This document shows positions 1 through 8,956 of a stretch of 64,000 nt of DNA, piece by piece; position 1 is the stretch's first letter, and every line of letters begins with the position of its first letter. The DNA lies in NCBI RefSeq assembly GCF_000620865.1, contig NZ_KK211190.1:2245971-2309970 (forward strand), written 5' to 3'. The notes beneath the pieces were generated by a model. That model saw only the letters and a program-made list of their open reading frames with translations, did no database searches and was not told the origin of the DNA. This DNA is from Exiguobacterium sibiricum 7-3 (GTDB lineage: Bacteria; Bacillota; Bacilli; Exiguobacteriales; Exiguobacteriaceae). The translations under genes and the position numbers were made by a program.

Positions 1-488
1 GTGGCCGTTCCACCGATGTTGGCAAACAGGACTTCGGCGAGTAAAAACGGAAACGGCTTGATTTTTAAGACCTTTGTAATCGAAAACGTAATCGGAACAA
101 TCAACAGGACCGTCGTGACGTTATCTAAAAAGGCAGATCCGAGTGCCGTCAATCCGGACAGTAAAATCAAGATTTTTACCGGATCTCCTTTTGTTTTTTT
201 AGCCGCCCGAATGGCAATGTATTCAAACAATCCCGATTGATTGGCAATCGTCACTAAAATCATCATTCCGATCAATAAGACGATTGTTCCCCATTCCACA
301 TATTCGAACAAGGCAGATTCCAACCGGACGATGCCGAATATCACCATTGCCAATGCACCTAACAGCGCTACAATCGCCCGACTGATTTTTTCACTGATGA
401 TAAAAGCGTACGTCACTAAAAAAATGAATAAGGCCGCGTAAATTTGAAGCGACGAGCTCGACGCTTCCGTAAACATTAAAACCTGCAT
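1..488 (-). CDS. ArsB/NhaD-family anion permease (N-terminal 162 residues, runs off the window)
   Basis: Reverse-strand reading frame from an ATG at 488, preceded by an AGGAGG ribosome binding site at 497-502; the 3' part lies beyond base 1. The visible part is a polytopic membrane protein with at least four hydrophobic segments. It carries the family-typical stretch FLDNVTTVLLIVPITFS near residue 120, seen in the ArsB/NhaD/P-protein group of ion transporters. Substrate (arsenite, Na+/H+ or another anion) cannot be told from the fragment. The two forward-strand open frames over this region are its antisense shadows. Confidence 0.85.
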   Translation of the reverse strand, partial: MQVLMFTEASSSSLQIYAALFIFLVTYAFIISEKISRAIVALLGALAMVIFGIVRLESALFEYVEWGTIVLLIGMMILVTIANQSGLFEYIAIRAAKKTKGDPVKILILLSGLTALGSAFLDNVTTVLLIVPITFSITKVLKIKPFPFLLAEVLFANIGGTA

Positions 489-514
489 GACAGCTTCCTC
501 CTAAGCATGACGAA

Positions 515-538
515 ACGCTCCCTTCGTGACGGGAGCGT
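515..538 (-). terminator. Hairpin terminator downstream of psd
   Basis: A perfect 8-bp stem (ACGCTCCC/GGGAGCGT) with an 8-nt loop lies between the psd stop codon and the permease start. The T tract on the reverse strand is short, so termination may be partial and the permease could receive read-through. Confidence 0.55.
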
Positions 539-544
539 CTTCAT

Positions 545-1324
545 TCATGAATTCCAATAACCGATGCGTTGCCCCATCAAAACCGGACCTTTGATGTCCA
601 CTTCTAATGTGATGGCATCTTTCGGGCAAATCAAGACGACCGTTGAACCAAATGAAAAATAACCGAACTCGTCGCCCCGTTTAACTTCTCGATTTTGATT
701 CGTCTGGACGATTGTATTCACATTCAAGGCACCGACCATGACATGTTCAAGTGCATGTTCACCATGTGTGATACGTGTGACCCGACGATAGTTCCGTGTC
801 AACGGTCGTTTCCCATAGGAAAGACCCAGATCATTGACCGGTGCCGAATCACGTCCAAGCGTATAACTTGTCCGGATCGTCCCGTCTATCGGTACATGAA
901 CACGGTGGTAATTTTGCGGACTGAGGTAAAAAATCAATACCCGTCCCCCGATGTAGTGATCGGCGCCATGATGCGAACCGAGCAATTCGGAAACTGAATA
1001 TGTCTGTCCTTTGACAGTAAAACGACTTTCTTCCGTCAAATCCTCGACAACGGATAAGACACCGTCACACGGACTGACGACAGCTTGTTCTGATCCATCA
1101 ATCGGACGAACCGTTTCTTTTAAGTTTCGAACGAACAATTCATGTAACGTCGTATACGATTCAAGTGGCTGACTTGCCTCTTGCATCTGTAAATCATACA
1201 TCTTGACGAACGGTTGGATCAGCGGTCGACTGACCGGACTCATCGCAAAGCGGCGCAGTTGTTTCGCGACGGTCGGATGACCGTTCAGTTCAAACAGTTG
1301 CGTAAAGAACCATTTTTTAATCAT
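545..1324 (-). CDS. psd: Phosphatidylserine decarboxylase proenzyme
   Basis: A 259-residue protein of the usual short Bacillus-type Psd length. It makes phosphatidylethanolamine from phosphatidylserine at the membrane. The self-cleavage site is visible near the C-terminus as FGST (about residues 225-228); the serine becomes the pyruvoyl group of the small subunit. HRVHVP around residue 140 is also typical of the family. The ATG overlaps the stop of the upstream thioredoxin-like gene by 8 bases, so the two are translationally coupled. The substrate-making enzyme pssA lies separately at 20485. Confidence 0.95.
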   Translation of the reverse strand: MIKKWFFTQLFELNGHPTVAKQLRRFAMSPVSRPLIQPFVKMYDLQMQEASQPLESYTTLHELFVRNLKETVRPIDGSEQAVVSPCDGVLSVVEDLTEESRFTVKGQTYSVSELLGSHHGADHYIGGRVLIFYLSPQNYHRVHVPIDGTIRTSYTLGRDSAPVNDLGLSYGKRPLTRNYRRVTRITHGEHALEHVMVGALNVNTIVQTNQNREVKRGDEFGYFSFGSTVVLICPKDAITLEVDIKGPVLMGQRIGYWNS

Positions 1325-1808
1325 TTAAATCACCTGACGACTCTTCTTCAGAATTTTTAACGGCTTTACCGGCGAAAAATTCTTTGTAGGCGTCTTCTGT
1401 CTGCTCACCGGATACCCGGCTGACTTCTTTTCCATCTTTGAAGTGAACGACAGTTGGTGTCCCTTCGATCGCAAATGTATCCCAAGCCGACTGTTCGACT
1501 GCCAGATCAATTTGTTCAAATGGAATGTCCTGCTTCTCACCGAGTGGTACTAAATACGGTTTTACTTTTTCACAGTGCACGCATCCCGTCTGATAAAAAT
1601 ACGTATAAAATTCATCACCGGACTTCAGCTTATCAGCCACTTGACTGGCCGTTAAATTGCCGTTTTTCGATGCAGAATCCTCTCGATCCGTAAACAGTAA
1701 CATCGTTGCCCCGATCAAGACGATCAGCGCAATCACACCAGCTGTAATCCAGTTGGCTTTCGACTGCGGTTTTTTTGTTGGTTTTACACGGTTAGATTTC
1801 TTCGACAC
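1317..1808 (-). CDS. Membrane-anchored thioredoxin-like protein
   Basis: 163 residues. A basic N-terminus is followed by one transmembrane helix (about 20-40), then a thioredoxin-fold domain facing outside. The redox motif is CVHC (residues 76-79), and a cis-proline segment GTPTVVHF follows further on. The gene is directly upstream of and overlaps psd. The likely role is an extracytoplasmic thiol-disulfide oxidoreductase or a thioredoxin-like electron carrier; the partner is unknown. The link with psd may be only co-transcription. The start codon at 1808 lies directly in front of the KKSNR basic segment. Confidence 0.8.
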   Translation of the reverse strand: MSKKSNRVKPTKKPQSKANWITAGVIALIVLIGATMLLFTDREDSASKNGNLTASQVADKLKSGDEFYTYFYQTGCVHCEKVKPYLVPLGEKQDIPFEQIDLAVEQSAWDTFAIEGTPTVVHFKDGKEVSRVSGEQTEDAYKEFFAGKAVKNSEEESSGDLND

Positions 1809-1820
1809 AATATCCCTCCG

Positions 1821-2954
1821 TCATTTTGGCAACAGCCATTTTTTCTGAATCATTATAGCATGCCCCTCTGCAAGAATCGTATCGATTTGCAAAGCGTCAT
1901 CAATCAGTAACAGATCAGCACGTTCGCCTTGCCGGATGCTTCCTCCGGAAATGCCGTACGCCTCTGCGACGTTTGATGTAACCGTTTGGATGGCGTCCTC
2001 TAATTGTACGCCATGTTTCACCGCGTCACGAACTGCATCAAAAATCGATGACGGCTTTCCGGTCTCGAGACGAAGCAGTCTTCCACTTTCATCAAAGGCG
2101 GGTAAGCTGGCGCCAGCGTCACTCGACATCGTAATCTGGCGTAACGGGATACCGGCAGCAAGAGCACGCTCTAGTGCCTGGCCTGCTGGTATTTCCCCTT
2201 CTTCAATGAACGCCTTTGTCGTACAGGTCGTAAAATCAATACGCCCGCCCTGTTTCGCCCAACGTAAACCGGCGTCAAAAATCCGTTCGCTGCGGTTAAT
2301 GTGGGTCGGTAAAAATTGTGTAATCGGAATATCGGTCGTTTCGACCACTTCTTCCAGCAGGCCAAGCCCACGTTTGCCGTCCCCGATATGAACATTCATC
2401 GTTCCCCGGACTCCCTTTAAAAGACCGGCAATCCGCGCTTGCGAAGCAAGACGTGACAGTTCATGAACAGTCGGTTGTGTCGAACGATGATCATTAATGG
2501 CAATCTCACCAATCCCGATGACTTCATTAATCAACAGGATGTCTTCCGCAATCGACTGCGTAATCGAAACCGGCGGGACAGCGTAACTGCCTGACAAGAG
2601 GAAAGAACGGATCCCTTGGCTCGTGTAACCCCGCATGTGCGCAAGCAGATCGATTCCTGTTCGTGTCCAGCCATCTGTTCCAAGTAATCCGACGACGGTC
2701 GTGACACCTGCTTCTAAAAAATCAGTGGCCGAAAGCGGCGGTGTTCGTGTTGCGAAACCACCTTCCCCGCCCCCGCCGATCGGATGGACATGTCCATCAA
2801 GCAGACCCGGAATCAGTTGTTTGCCCGTCCCGTCAATCGTCTGAGTGATCAGCCGTTCATCCACCGCATAGGAACCGATGGCAAGAATCTTTCCCACACC
2901 AATCAGTACATCCGTCGTTTCACCGGCTACTGTCACATTTTTAAGTACTATCAT
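1821..2954 (-). CDS. iadA: Isoaspartyl dipeptidase (beta-aspartyl peptidase, M38)
   Basis: Amidohydrolase-fold metallopeptidase that splits isoaspartyl dipeptides formed by protein ageing or cyanophycin breakdown. The N-terminal metal motif GHVHPIGGGGEGG with nearby TRTP is characteristic of IadA. Later metal and substrate motifs are NDHRST, HINRSER and SSDAGASLP. An upstream GTG at 2957 is possible, but it lies only 3 nt from the GGAGG (reverse strand of 2961-2965). The ATG at 2954 has the normal spacing, giving 377 residues. The gene stands alone between the thioredoxin-like gene and a terminator. Confidence 0.92.
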   Translation of the reverse strand: MIVLKNVTVAGETTDVLIGVGKILAIGSYAVDERLITQTIDGTGKQLIPGLLDGHVHPIGGGGEGGFATRTPPLSATDFLEAGVTTVVGLLGTDGWTRTGIDLLAHMRGYTSQGIRSFLLSGSYAVPPVSITQSIAEDILLINEVIGIGEIAINDHRSTQPTVHELSRLASQARIAGLLKGVRGTMNVHIGDGKRGLGLLEEVVETTDIPITQFLPTHINRSERIFDAGLRWAKQGGRIDFTTCTTKAFIEEGEIPAGQALERALAAGIPLRQITMSSDAGASLPAFDESGRLLRLETGKPSSIFDAVRDAVKHGVQLEDAIQTVTSNVAEAYGISGGSIRQGERADLLLIDDALQIDTILAEGHAIMIQKKWLLPK

Positions 2955-2973
2955 CACATGCCTCCTAAATCAT

Positions 2974-3014
2974 AAAAAGCGAGCCTATCGTCCGAATGAC
3001 GATATCTCGCTTTT
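2974..3014. terminator. Bidirectional-looking hairpin terminator
   Basis: Arms AAAAGCGAG (2975-2983) and CTCGCTTTT (3006-3014) enclose an inner hairpin TATCGTC/GACGATA. It lies between the DUF2929 gene and iadA, both on the reverse strand, and ends the DUF2929 transcript. Confidence 0.75.
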
Positions 3015-3017
3015 ACC

Positions 3018-3212
3018 TTATTCTGCCTTTGTCCCTTGACCAAGACCAAGATCTTCATTGACTGCATCAAGTGCGAAGACGACAAGTGAAGTCACGACTG
3101 ACATAGCTGTCGCGAATCCGAAGTTATACGTGACTGCATCGACCGCTGATACGATGAACACAGCTGTGTTCACGAGTAAGAACGACCAGAAGAATGTAAC
3201 GAGAAAACGCAT
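3018..3212 (-). CDS. DUF2929 (YjzD-like) small membrane protein
   Basis: 64 residues with two hydrophobic segments (about 3-25 and 31-50) and a short acidic tail. Size and sequence pattern match the DUF2929/YjzD family of small Bacilli membrane proteins, whose role is not established. A GGAGGGGGAAG ribosome binding site precedes the ATG. It has its own terminator downstream, so it is probably transcribed alone. Confidence 0.75.
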   Translation of the reverse strand: MRFLVTFFWSFLLVNTAVFIVSAVDAVTYNFGFATAMSVVTSLVVFALDAVNEDLGLGQGTKAE

Positions 3213-3405
3213 TCTTCCCCCTCCATTTCTTAACTTACTTTTTAATGTCCTACGTTTCGTAGTATATCATTTTTTAGGACAGCGGACAGCTTTTCTCCGA
3301 TTTTTTTAAACGCTTTCCTGAATTCAAACCACAGACAATTTTAGTTATTTTTCAGTCGATTATGCTACAGTAAACGTAATGAATCCAGAGTGGAGTGAGT
3401 ATCCT

Positions 3406-4215
3406 ATGCAACGTCATCTGATTGCCGTCGATTTAGACGGAACATTATTACGCGACGACAAAACCATCAGTCAGGCCAACTTACACGCGTTGAGAACTGC
3501 ACGCGACAATGGTCATGAAGTCGTCATCGCCACAGGGCGTCCTTTCCGGCACGCCAAACGCTATTACGATGAGCTTGGATTGACGACACCGATCGTCAAT
3601 TTTAACGGCGGACTTGTTCATCATCCGCAGGATCGCCATTTCGAAGTCAGCCATCATCCGATTCCCCTGAAAACCGTTCAACACATCTTGGAGTCGGTAT
3701 CGGACTCGAAAACACAAAATATCGTCTGTGAGGTGACGGATCATGTTTACTTCCAAAATGATCCGATTGGTATTTATGAATTTTACACGGATCATGCCTT
3801 ATCCGTGACGACCGGCGATTTACGAAAGGTCCTGCAACATGAACCGACATCGCTGTTGATTCACGCCAAAGGCGAACATGTTCAGGAAATCCGATCCGAA
3901 CTTTCAAGCATTCACGCTGAAACGGTCTTAAACCGCCAGTGGGTCAAACCGGAATATATGGTCGAGGTCATGCGAAAAGGTACGAGTAAAGCGATTGGCT
4001 TACAACAAATTTCGCGTCATCTCGGGATTGAACAAAAACAGATCATTGCTTTTGGTGATGAAGAAAACGACCTGGAAATGCTCGAGTATGTTGGGCATGG
4101 TGTCGCGATGGGCAATGCCATCGGCGCGTTAAAACTGGTTGCTAACGGCACGACCAAGACGAACCAAGAAGACGGGATTGCCTACTATCTGAAACATGTT
4201 CTCGGTCTGATTTAA
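3406..4215 (+). CDS. Cof-type HAD-superfamily phosphatase
   Basis: 269 residues. The nucleophile motif AVDLDGTLL is at residues 7-15 (D9, D11). Motif II is IATGRP, a C2-type cap follows, and motif IV is GDEENDLEM near the C-terminus. These proteins dephosphorylate sugar phosphates or flavin/pyridoxal precursors in the cytosol; the substrate cannot be read from sequence. An in-frame ATG at 3379 is rejected because GGAGTGAG at 3392-3399 places the start at 3406. It is monocistronic and ends in a strong hairpin. Confidence 0.88.
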   Translation: MQRHLIAVDLDGTLLRDDKTISQANLHALRTARDNGHEVVIATGRPFRHAKRYYDELGLTTPIVNFNGGLVHHPQDRHFEVSHHPIPLKTVQHILESVSDSKTQNIVCEVTDHVYFQNDPIGIYEFYTDHALSVTTGDLRKVLQHEPTSLLIHAKGEHVQEIRSELSSIHAETVLNRQWVKPEYMVEVMRKGTSKAIGLQQISRHLGIEQKQIIAFGDEENDLEMLEYVGHGVAMGNAIGALKLVANGTTKTNQEDGIAYYLKHVLGLI

Positions 4216-4226
4216 TGTCATCAAAA

Positions 4227-4270
4227 GAAGCCGGCTTCTCTGTCCATCAGACAGAAAAGCCGGCTTTCTT
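4227..4270. terminator. Bidirectional terminator between convergent genes
   Basis: Long stem built from GAAGCCGGCTT...CTGTC and GACAG...AAAGCCGGCTTTC with a CATCA loop. It serves the HAD phosphatase (+) and the YitT protein (-). Confidence 0.8.
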
Positions 4271-4278
4271 ATTTAACC

Positions 4279-5130
4279 TCATCCTTTGCGGAAGTACCCG
4301 ACTACAGAGTCTGTTGCGACGACGTTGATGAACACCGTTTCGTCTGCGTCGCGGCAAATCCGCTCGATATCGCGCAACTCATGCCGTTCGATGACCATCA
4401 TCAGCGTCGACTTCTCAGCCCGTGAATACGTGCCGATTGCCGGCATCTGGGTGATGCCGCGAATGATGTGTTGGTGAAGTGCCGTTGTAATATCGTCGGC
4501 ATGATTCGTAATGATGAAAATCGTCAACCGTTGATTGCTTGTATGGATTTCATCGACGACTTTCGAAGTGACATAAATGAAGACAATCGTGTACAGGGCC
4601 GTCGACCAGCCAAATAACGCTCCAGCGAGAATCGCAATCAGGAAGTTCAATACAAACAGATATAATCCGACACTACGGTCAGAGAAACGTGCAAAAATCA
4701 ACGCAACGATATCAAAACCACCCGTCGATGCCCCGAATTTAATCGTAATCCCCGTTCCGATTGCCAGCAAGACACCGCCAAACACGGCATTGAGTGTTTG
4801 ATCACCCGGAATGACAGCATACTGAGGAATAAGTCCGATAAAAATCGTTGTCGCCAAAACAGAAATCAATGTAATGATGGTAAAACTGCGTCCTAGCATA
4901 ATCCATGCCAAAACAATCAATGGTAGGTTCAGGGCTAAAAACCAGACGTTTTCCCCAAAAGCAAACGCCGTTCCTTGCAATACCTGCGTTAAAATCTGGG
5001 CCAATCCTGTAAATCCTGTCGAGTAAACACCACTTGGAATCAAGAACCAGTTCATCGCTACTGCGATGACGAACCCGCCAATCGAGGCGACAATTACTTT
5101 TAACATACTTTCCTTTACAACCGCTGTCAC
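4279..5130 (-). CDS. YitT-family membrane protein (DUF161 + DUF2179)
   Basis: About 283 residues. Five or six membrane helices (residues about 10-190) are followed by a C-terminal cytosolic DUF2179 domain with the pattern RGITQMPAIGTYSRAEKSTLMMVI. The family is widespread in Bacilli and its transport role is unproven. A start at 5148 (ATG) is possible, but AGGAG lies just inside that frame. It sets the likely start at the GTG at 5130 with 8-nt spacing. It is converged on by the HAD gene and shares its terminator. Confidence 0.85.
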   Translation of the reverse strand: MTAVVKESMLKVIVASIGGFVIAVAMNWFLIPSGVYSTGFTGLAQILTQVLQGTAFAFGENVWFLALNLPLIVLAWIMLGRSFTIITLISVLATTIFIGLIPQYAVIPGDQTLNAVFGGVLLAIGTGITIKFGASTGGFDIVALIFARFSDRSVGLYLFVLNFLIAILAGALFGWSTALYTIVFIYVTSKVVDEIHTSNQRLTIFIITNHADDITTALHQHIIRGITQMPAIGTYSRAEKSTLMMVIERHELRDIERICRDADETVFINVVATDSVVGYFRKG

Positions 5131-5273
5131 ACCGTGTTCTCCTCTCATTCATAAACTATCTTGGAACACTTTAGCACATAACAATTGTGTCCGGATAGTC
5201 AAGATGATGAAAGAATTATATTTCTTTTTTTGGTAACGCTCTCATTTTCAGAAGTTGAACACTTTCTTTCTCA

Positions 5274-5308
5274 AACAAAAAAAAAGGCGGCAGATTTGAA
5301 ATCTGCCA
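5274..5308 (-). terminator. Terminator of the maltose phosphorylase gene
   Basis: On the reverse strand the stem GGCAGAT/ATCTGCC is followed by a run of nine T. It lies 45 bases after the malP stop codon. Confidence 0.88.
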
Positions 5309-5352
5309 CCGTGATTCATGAGAACATGACGGTTTGCCTTTTCTTGATTTCA

Positions 5353-7653
5353 TCATACAGTCATCGAAGCCGGGATCGTAACCGTTCCTTCTGACGGGAC
5401 TTCAACTGTTTCACCATGAAGCTGTAACGTAAATGCTTCACCTGCATTTTGTTCGATACATACTTCGTTCTGTTTGACCTGAACCAAGATGTGATGTCCG
5501 CGCCATTGCATCCGGAACGAATAACTTGTCCAGCCCTTCGGCAACATCGGTTTGAAGGACAGCGTTCCCTGCTCGACACGAAGTCCGGCAAACCCGTGAA
5601 CGATCGACATCCACGATCCGACCATCGATGTGATGTGGAGACCATCCTCTGTATCATTGTTGTAGTTATCAAGATCAAGCCGTGCGGAACGTTGATAAAG
5701 TTCCATTGCTTTTTCTTCATAACCTACTTCGGCCGCGATGATGGAATAGATACACGGTGAAAGTGAGGACTCATGGACCGTACGCGGCTCATAAAAATCA
5801 AAGTTCTTCTTCTTCTCTTCGATCGAGAAACGATCCGTCAGGAAATAGAGTCCTTGTAAGACATCGGCCTGTTTGATGAAGACAGAACGTAAGACACGGT
5901 CCCACGACCAATTTTGATTTAAAGGAAGATGTTTTGGATCAAGATCCGCGACCATAATCTGTTCTTTATCCATAAAACCATCTTGTTGCATGAACACATC
6001 TGGAACGGAATCGTCTTTCGGATAATACATTTTTTGATCAATATCGGCCCAGTGAGCTAATTCTTCATCCGTAATAGCTAATTGATGAATCAATTCTTCC
6101 AGACGCGCCGGTTCTTCTTGCTCGAGATGACGATAGACCGTCTGAGCGTATTCCAGACACCAAGCAGCCATTAAGTTCGTATACCAGTTGTTGTTGACGT
6201 TATTTTCGTACTCATTTGGTCCTGTGACACCAAGAATCATATAGACATCTTTATGAGGGACGTAGTTGACGCGACTTGCCCAGTAACGTGCGATTTCAAC
6301 AAGTACTTCAAAGCCGTATTGTCCGAGGTAGGATGTATCTCCTGTGTAATTCGTATAGTTATAAATGGCATGGGCAATCGCACCATTCCGGTGAATTTCT
6401 TCATGCGTGATTTCCCATTCATTGTGGCACTCTTCCCCGTTCATCGTCACCATCGGGTATAAAGCACCCTTCATCCCAACATTCTTATCCGCATTTTCTT
6501 TTGCTTGCGGCAGTTGGTTATGACGATACTTCAATAAGTTCCAAGCAACGTCGGGCTTCGATGTCGCAAGATAGAAGTTCAGGCAGTATGCTTCTGTATC
6601 CCAATATGTCGCTCCGCCGTATTTTTCTCCGGTAAATCCTTTTGGTCCAATGTTCAGGCGGGAATCTTCGCCTGTATACGTTTGGAACATATGGAAGATG
6701 TTAAAACGAATCCCTTGTTGAGCTTCAACATCGCCTTCAATCTTCACATCTGCCTCTTCCCAGTGTTTCAACCAGGCCGCTTCATGTGCTGCAAGTACAG
6801 TGTCAAATCCACTCTCAAACGCATCATTCACACGTTTCATCGCCTGCGCCAATAAGTCTTCAATCTCATAGTCACGATTCGTCACGAGTGCTACTAACTT
6901 TTCAACTGTCACCGCTTCACCCGCCGGTACCTGTTTCGTGAAACGATTCGCGACATACTGTAATGTACTTTCAAGCACTTCACATCTCGCGCCCTCAACA
7001 TCAGTAATCATGGCAGCCGTGACGTGCCAATCCAGTTTCTTCGTTTTAGAAGTAACATAGGCAAATCGTTCTTCGGCTCCGTGCTCTACCGGAAGCCAGA
7101 ATTTCTCATCATAGTTGGAGTCTTCGTTTTCGACGTCAGCGTCAAGGTATGATTCGATGACCACTTCCGCATCAAAGTTAACGGGTGTGACTGTATATCG
7201 AAGTGCAGCCAGTTCTTTATCGACGATCGAGAAGAAACGTTTTGATTCAATTTTTGTTTCTTCCACACCATTTTTGATCAGCATCGTCCGTGTCAGAACA
7301 CCATGTTGCATATCGAGTTCCCGTTTGAAATCGACAACTTCCCACTCGTTCAAATCGACATTTTTCCCATTGACTGAAACACGAAGTCCCATGATGTTCA
7401 CCGCATTCAAAACTTTTGCGAAATATTCCGGATAACCGTTTTTCCACCAGCCGACTCGGGTTTTGTCTGGGTAGTAGACACCAGCGACGTACATCCCTTG
7501 ATGCGTGTCTCCAGAGTAATCTTCTTCAAAATTTCCGCGCATTCCCATATGGCCGTTCCCAATCGCTGTCATCGATTCAGCAAGGCGGTTATCTTCTGGA
7601 TGAAAACCTTGTTCCGTAATTTTCCACTCATTAATATCAAACAATCGTTTCAT
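5353..7653 (-). CDS. malP: Maltose phosphorylase (GH65)
   Basis: 766 residues, the normal length for GH65 disaccharide phosphorylases. It converts maltose and phosphate to glucose and beta-glucose-1-phosphate in the cytosol. Visible marks are GGATYWDTEAYCLNFY and NEWEITHEEIHRNGA; the latter carries the catalytic acid (E418/E419). GH65 also contains trehalose and kojibiose phosphorylases. The assignment to maltose rests on the adjacent maltodextrin regulator and transporter and is an inference. It has its own promoter with two LacI-type operators upstream and a strong terminator. Confidence 0.9.
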   Translation of the reverse strand: MKRLFDINEWKITEQGFHPEDNRLAESMTAIGNGHMGMRGNFEEDYSGDTHQGMYVAGVYYPDKTRVGWWKNGYPEYFAKVLNAVNIMGLRVSVNGKNVDLNEWEVVDFKRELDMQHGVLTRTMLIKNGVEETKIESKRFFSIVDKELAALRYTVTPVNFDAEVVIESYLDADVENEDSNYDEKFWLPVEHGAEERFAYVTSKTKKLDWHVTAAMITDVEGARCEVLESTLQYVANRFTKQVPAGEAVTVEKLVALVTNRDYEIEDLLAQAMKRVNDAFESGFDTVLAAHEAAWLKHWEEADVKIEGDVEAQQGIRFNIFHMFQTYTGEDSRLNIGPKGFTGEKYGGATYWDTEAYCLNFYLATSKPDVAWNLLKYRHNQLPQAKENADKNVGMKGALYPMVTMNGEECHNEWEITHEEIHRNGAIAHAIYNYTNYTGDTSYLGQYGFEVLVEIARYWASRVNYVPHKDVYMILGVTGPNEYENNVNNNWYTNLMAAWCLEYAQTVYRHLEQEEPARLEELIHQLAITDEELAHWADIDQKMYYPKDDSVPDVFMQQDGFMDKEQIMVADLDPKHLPLNQNWSWDRVLRSVFIKQADVLQGLYFLTDRFSIEEKKKNFDFYEPRTVHESSLSPCIYSIIAAEVGYEEKAMELYQRSARLDLDNYNNDTEDGLHITSMVGSWMSIVHGFAGLRVEQGTLSFKPMLPKGWTSYSFRMQWRGHHILVQVKQNEVCIEQNAGEAFTLQLHGETVEVPSEGTVTIPASMTV

Positions 7654-7702
7654 TATAAGTCGCTCCTTTATTCTTAATCAAATGGATGCCCAAGCACCTT
7701 TT

Positions 7703-7770
7703 TGTAAGCGTTTTAATTTTCTCTACATTCTTTATTCTACACATAATCATCGTTAATGCAATCGTTTGCA
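7703..7770 (-). promoter_or_regulatory. malP promoter with two LacI-type operators
   Basis: Reverse strand: -35 TTGCAT (7756-7761), 16-nt spacer, -10 TAGAAT (7734-7739). Operator TGCAAACGATTGCA (7757-7770, read on the reverse strand) overlaps the -35. A second, weaker site TTAAAACGCTTACA (7703-7716) lies just past the expected transcription start. This arrangement fits repression by the neighbouring LacI-type protein. CcpA could also bind the second site. Confidence 0.7.
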
Positions 7771-7847
7771 CGAAAATAAAAATCTTTTTCGATCCGTGTG
7801 GTCATTTCGTGTTCCCGATTGGTTTATGGTTCCTTTTCTTCAACAGA

Positions 7848-7882
7848 AAACACCACTTATCCTAACCGGACAAGTGGTGTTT
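7848..7882 (-). terminator. Terminator of the mal transporter/regulator operon
   Basis: An 11-bp stem AAACACCACTT/AAGTGGTGTTT immediately follows the regulator stop codon. The T tract is weak (GTTTTCTG on the reverse strand), so some read-through into malP is possible. Confidence 0.65.
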
Positions 7883-7893
7883 CGGGAGAGTAT

Positions 7894-8922
7894 TTACTTC
7901 ACTGTACCGCCACAAGATTGACGAACAACTAAATAATGAGGCACGATGACACGTTTCCCATATGGTGTCGCCTCTTCGTTCATTTGTTCAATCAGGCAGT
8001 TGGTTGCTTCAAACCCTAAACCGAAGATGTTGATTTCAACCGATGTCAACGGCGGACTGGAAAACTCCGCGATGAACAGATTGTTGAAACTGACGACCGC
8101 CATCTGATCGGGTACACTGATTTCCATCTCATTCAGCGTACTCATGACACCAAGCGCCATCATGTCATCACTGACGACGACAGCCGTCGGCGGGTGTTCT
8201 AGCGACATCAATCGTTTGACGGCGTCCGCTCCGCCAGTCGTCATGAACGGTGCACTGACGATATAGGATTCATGGATTGGTAGCCCTTCTTCCATTAAAG
8301 CTGTTTTATAACCACCGACCCGTTCCTGCGTGACCGCTAAGTCTTGCGATCCTCCGACAAACGCGATGCACTCATGTCCGAGTTGATGTAAATACTTCGT
8401 GACCTCACGTCCTGCGAGATAATTGTCCGTATCAACATATGTGACATGCGAGGAGTCACTAAATGGTTTCCCGACGACGACGAATGGAAACTTCGAATCT
8501 TGCAAAAATTGAACGACCTTGTCATCTGTCCGGGAATACAAGACGACGACACCATCGACTCGACGACCCTGAACCATCGAGACAACACCTTCGTAAACTT
8601 CTTCTTCCGAAACCCCTGTCGTCATATATAAGGAATAACCGTTTTGATGTGCTTTCGTACTAATGCCGCGGATTACTTCCGAGAAAAACGGATTTTGAAG
8701 TGTTTTCGTTGCCGCACTAGGCATGACAAGACCGATGGCTTGAGTCGTTCGATTGGCAAGACTCCGGGCATGGACGTTCGGATAGTAGCCGAGCTCTTCC
8801 ATCGCCTGGCGGACACGTTCTTTTGTTTTTTGACTGATGCGCGGACTGTTGGCAATTACACGTGAGACCGTTGATGGTGCAACGTTCGCTTCTCTTGCGA
8901 CATCCTTGATTGTTACTTGCAT
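7894..8922 (-). CDS. malR: LacI-family transcriptional regulator of maltodextrin genes (MalR-like)
   Basis: 342 residues. An N-terminal LacI helix-turn-helix (VTIKDVAREANVAPSTVSRV, residues 3-22) and hinge helix precede a periplasmic-binding-like effector domain. The ATG at 8922 is preferred over the GTG at 8931, because GAGGTG is correctly spaced only for the ATG. It is the last gene of the malE-malF-malG-amylase-regulator operon, so it should control its own synthesis through the operators upstream of malE. The symbol is assigned by family and context. Confidence 0.85.
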   Translation of the reverse strand: MQVTIKDVAREANVAPSTVSRVIANSPRISQKTKERVRQAMEELGYYPNVHARSLANRTTQAIGLVMPSAATKTLQNPFFSEVIRGISTKAHQNGYSLYMTTGVSEEEVYEGVVSMVQGRRVDGVVVLYSRTDDKVVQFLQDSKFPFVVVGKPFSDSSHVTYVDTDNYLAGREVTKYLHQLGHECIAFVGGSQDLAVTQERVGGYKTALMEEGLPIHESYIVSAPFMTTGGADAVKRLMSLEHPPTAVVVSDDMMALGVMSTLNEMEISVPDQMAVVSFNNLFIAEFSSPPLTSVEINIFGLGFEATNCLIEQMNEEATPYGKRVIVPHYLVVRQSCGGTVK

Positions 8923-8956
8923 CCCTTTCACCTCATCATTTCCCTACAAATGTATT

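Noticed and set aside
1-441. Two forward-strand open frames at the left edge
   Set aside because: They are antisense to an ArsB/NhaD permease frame that has a ribosome binding site and membrane-protein composition.
5185-5394. Forward open frame between yitT and malP
   Set aside because: It crosses the malP terminator and the end of malP and has no ribosome binding site or family resemblance.
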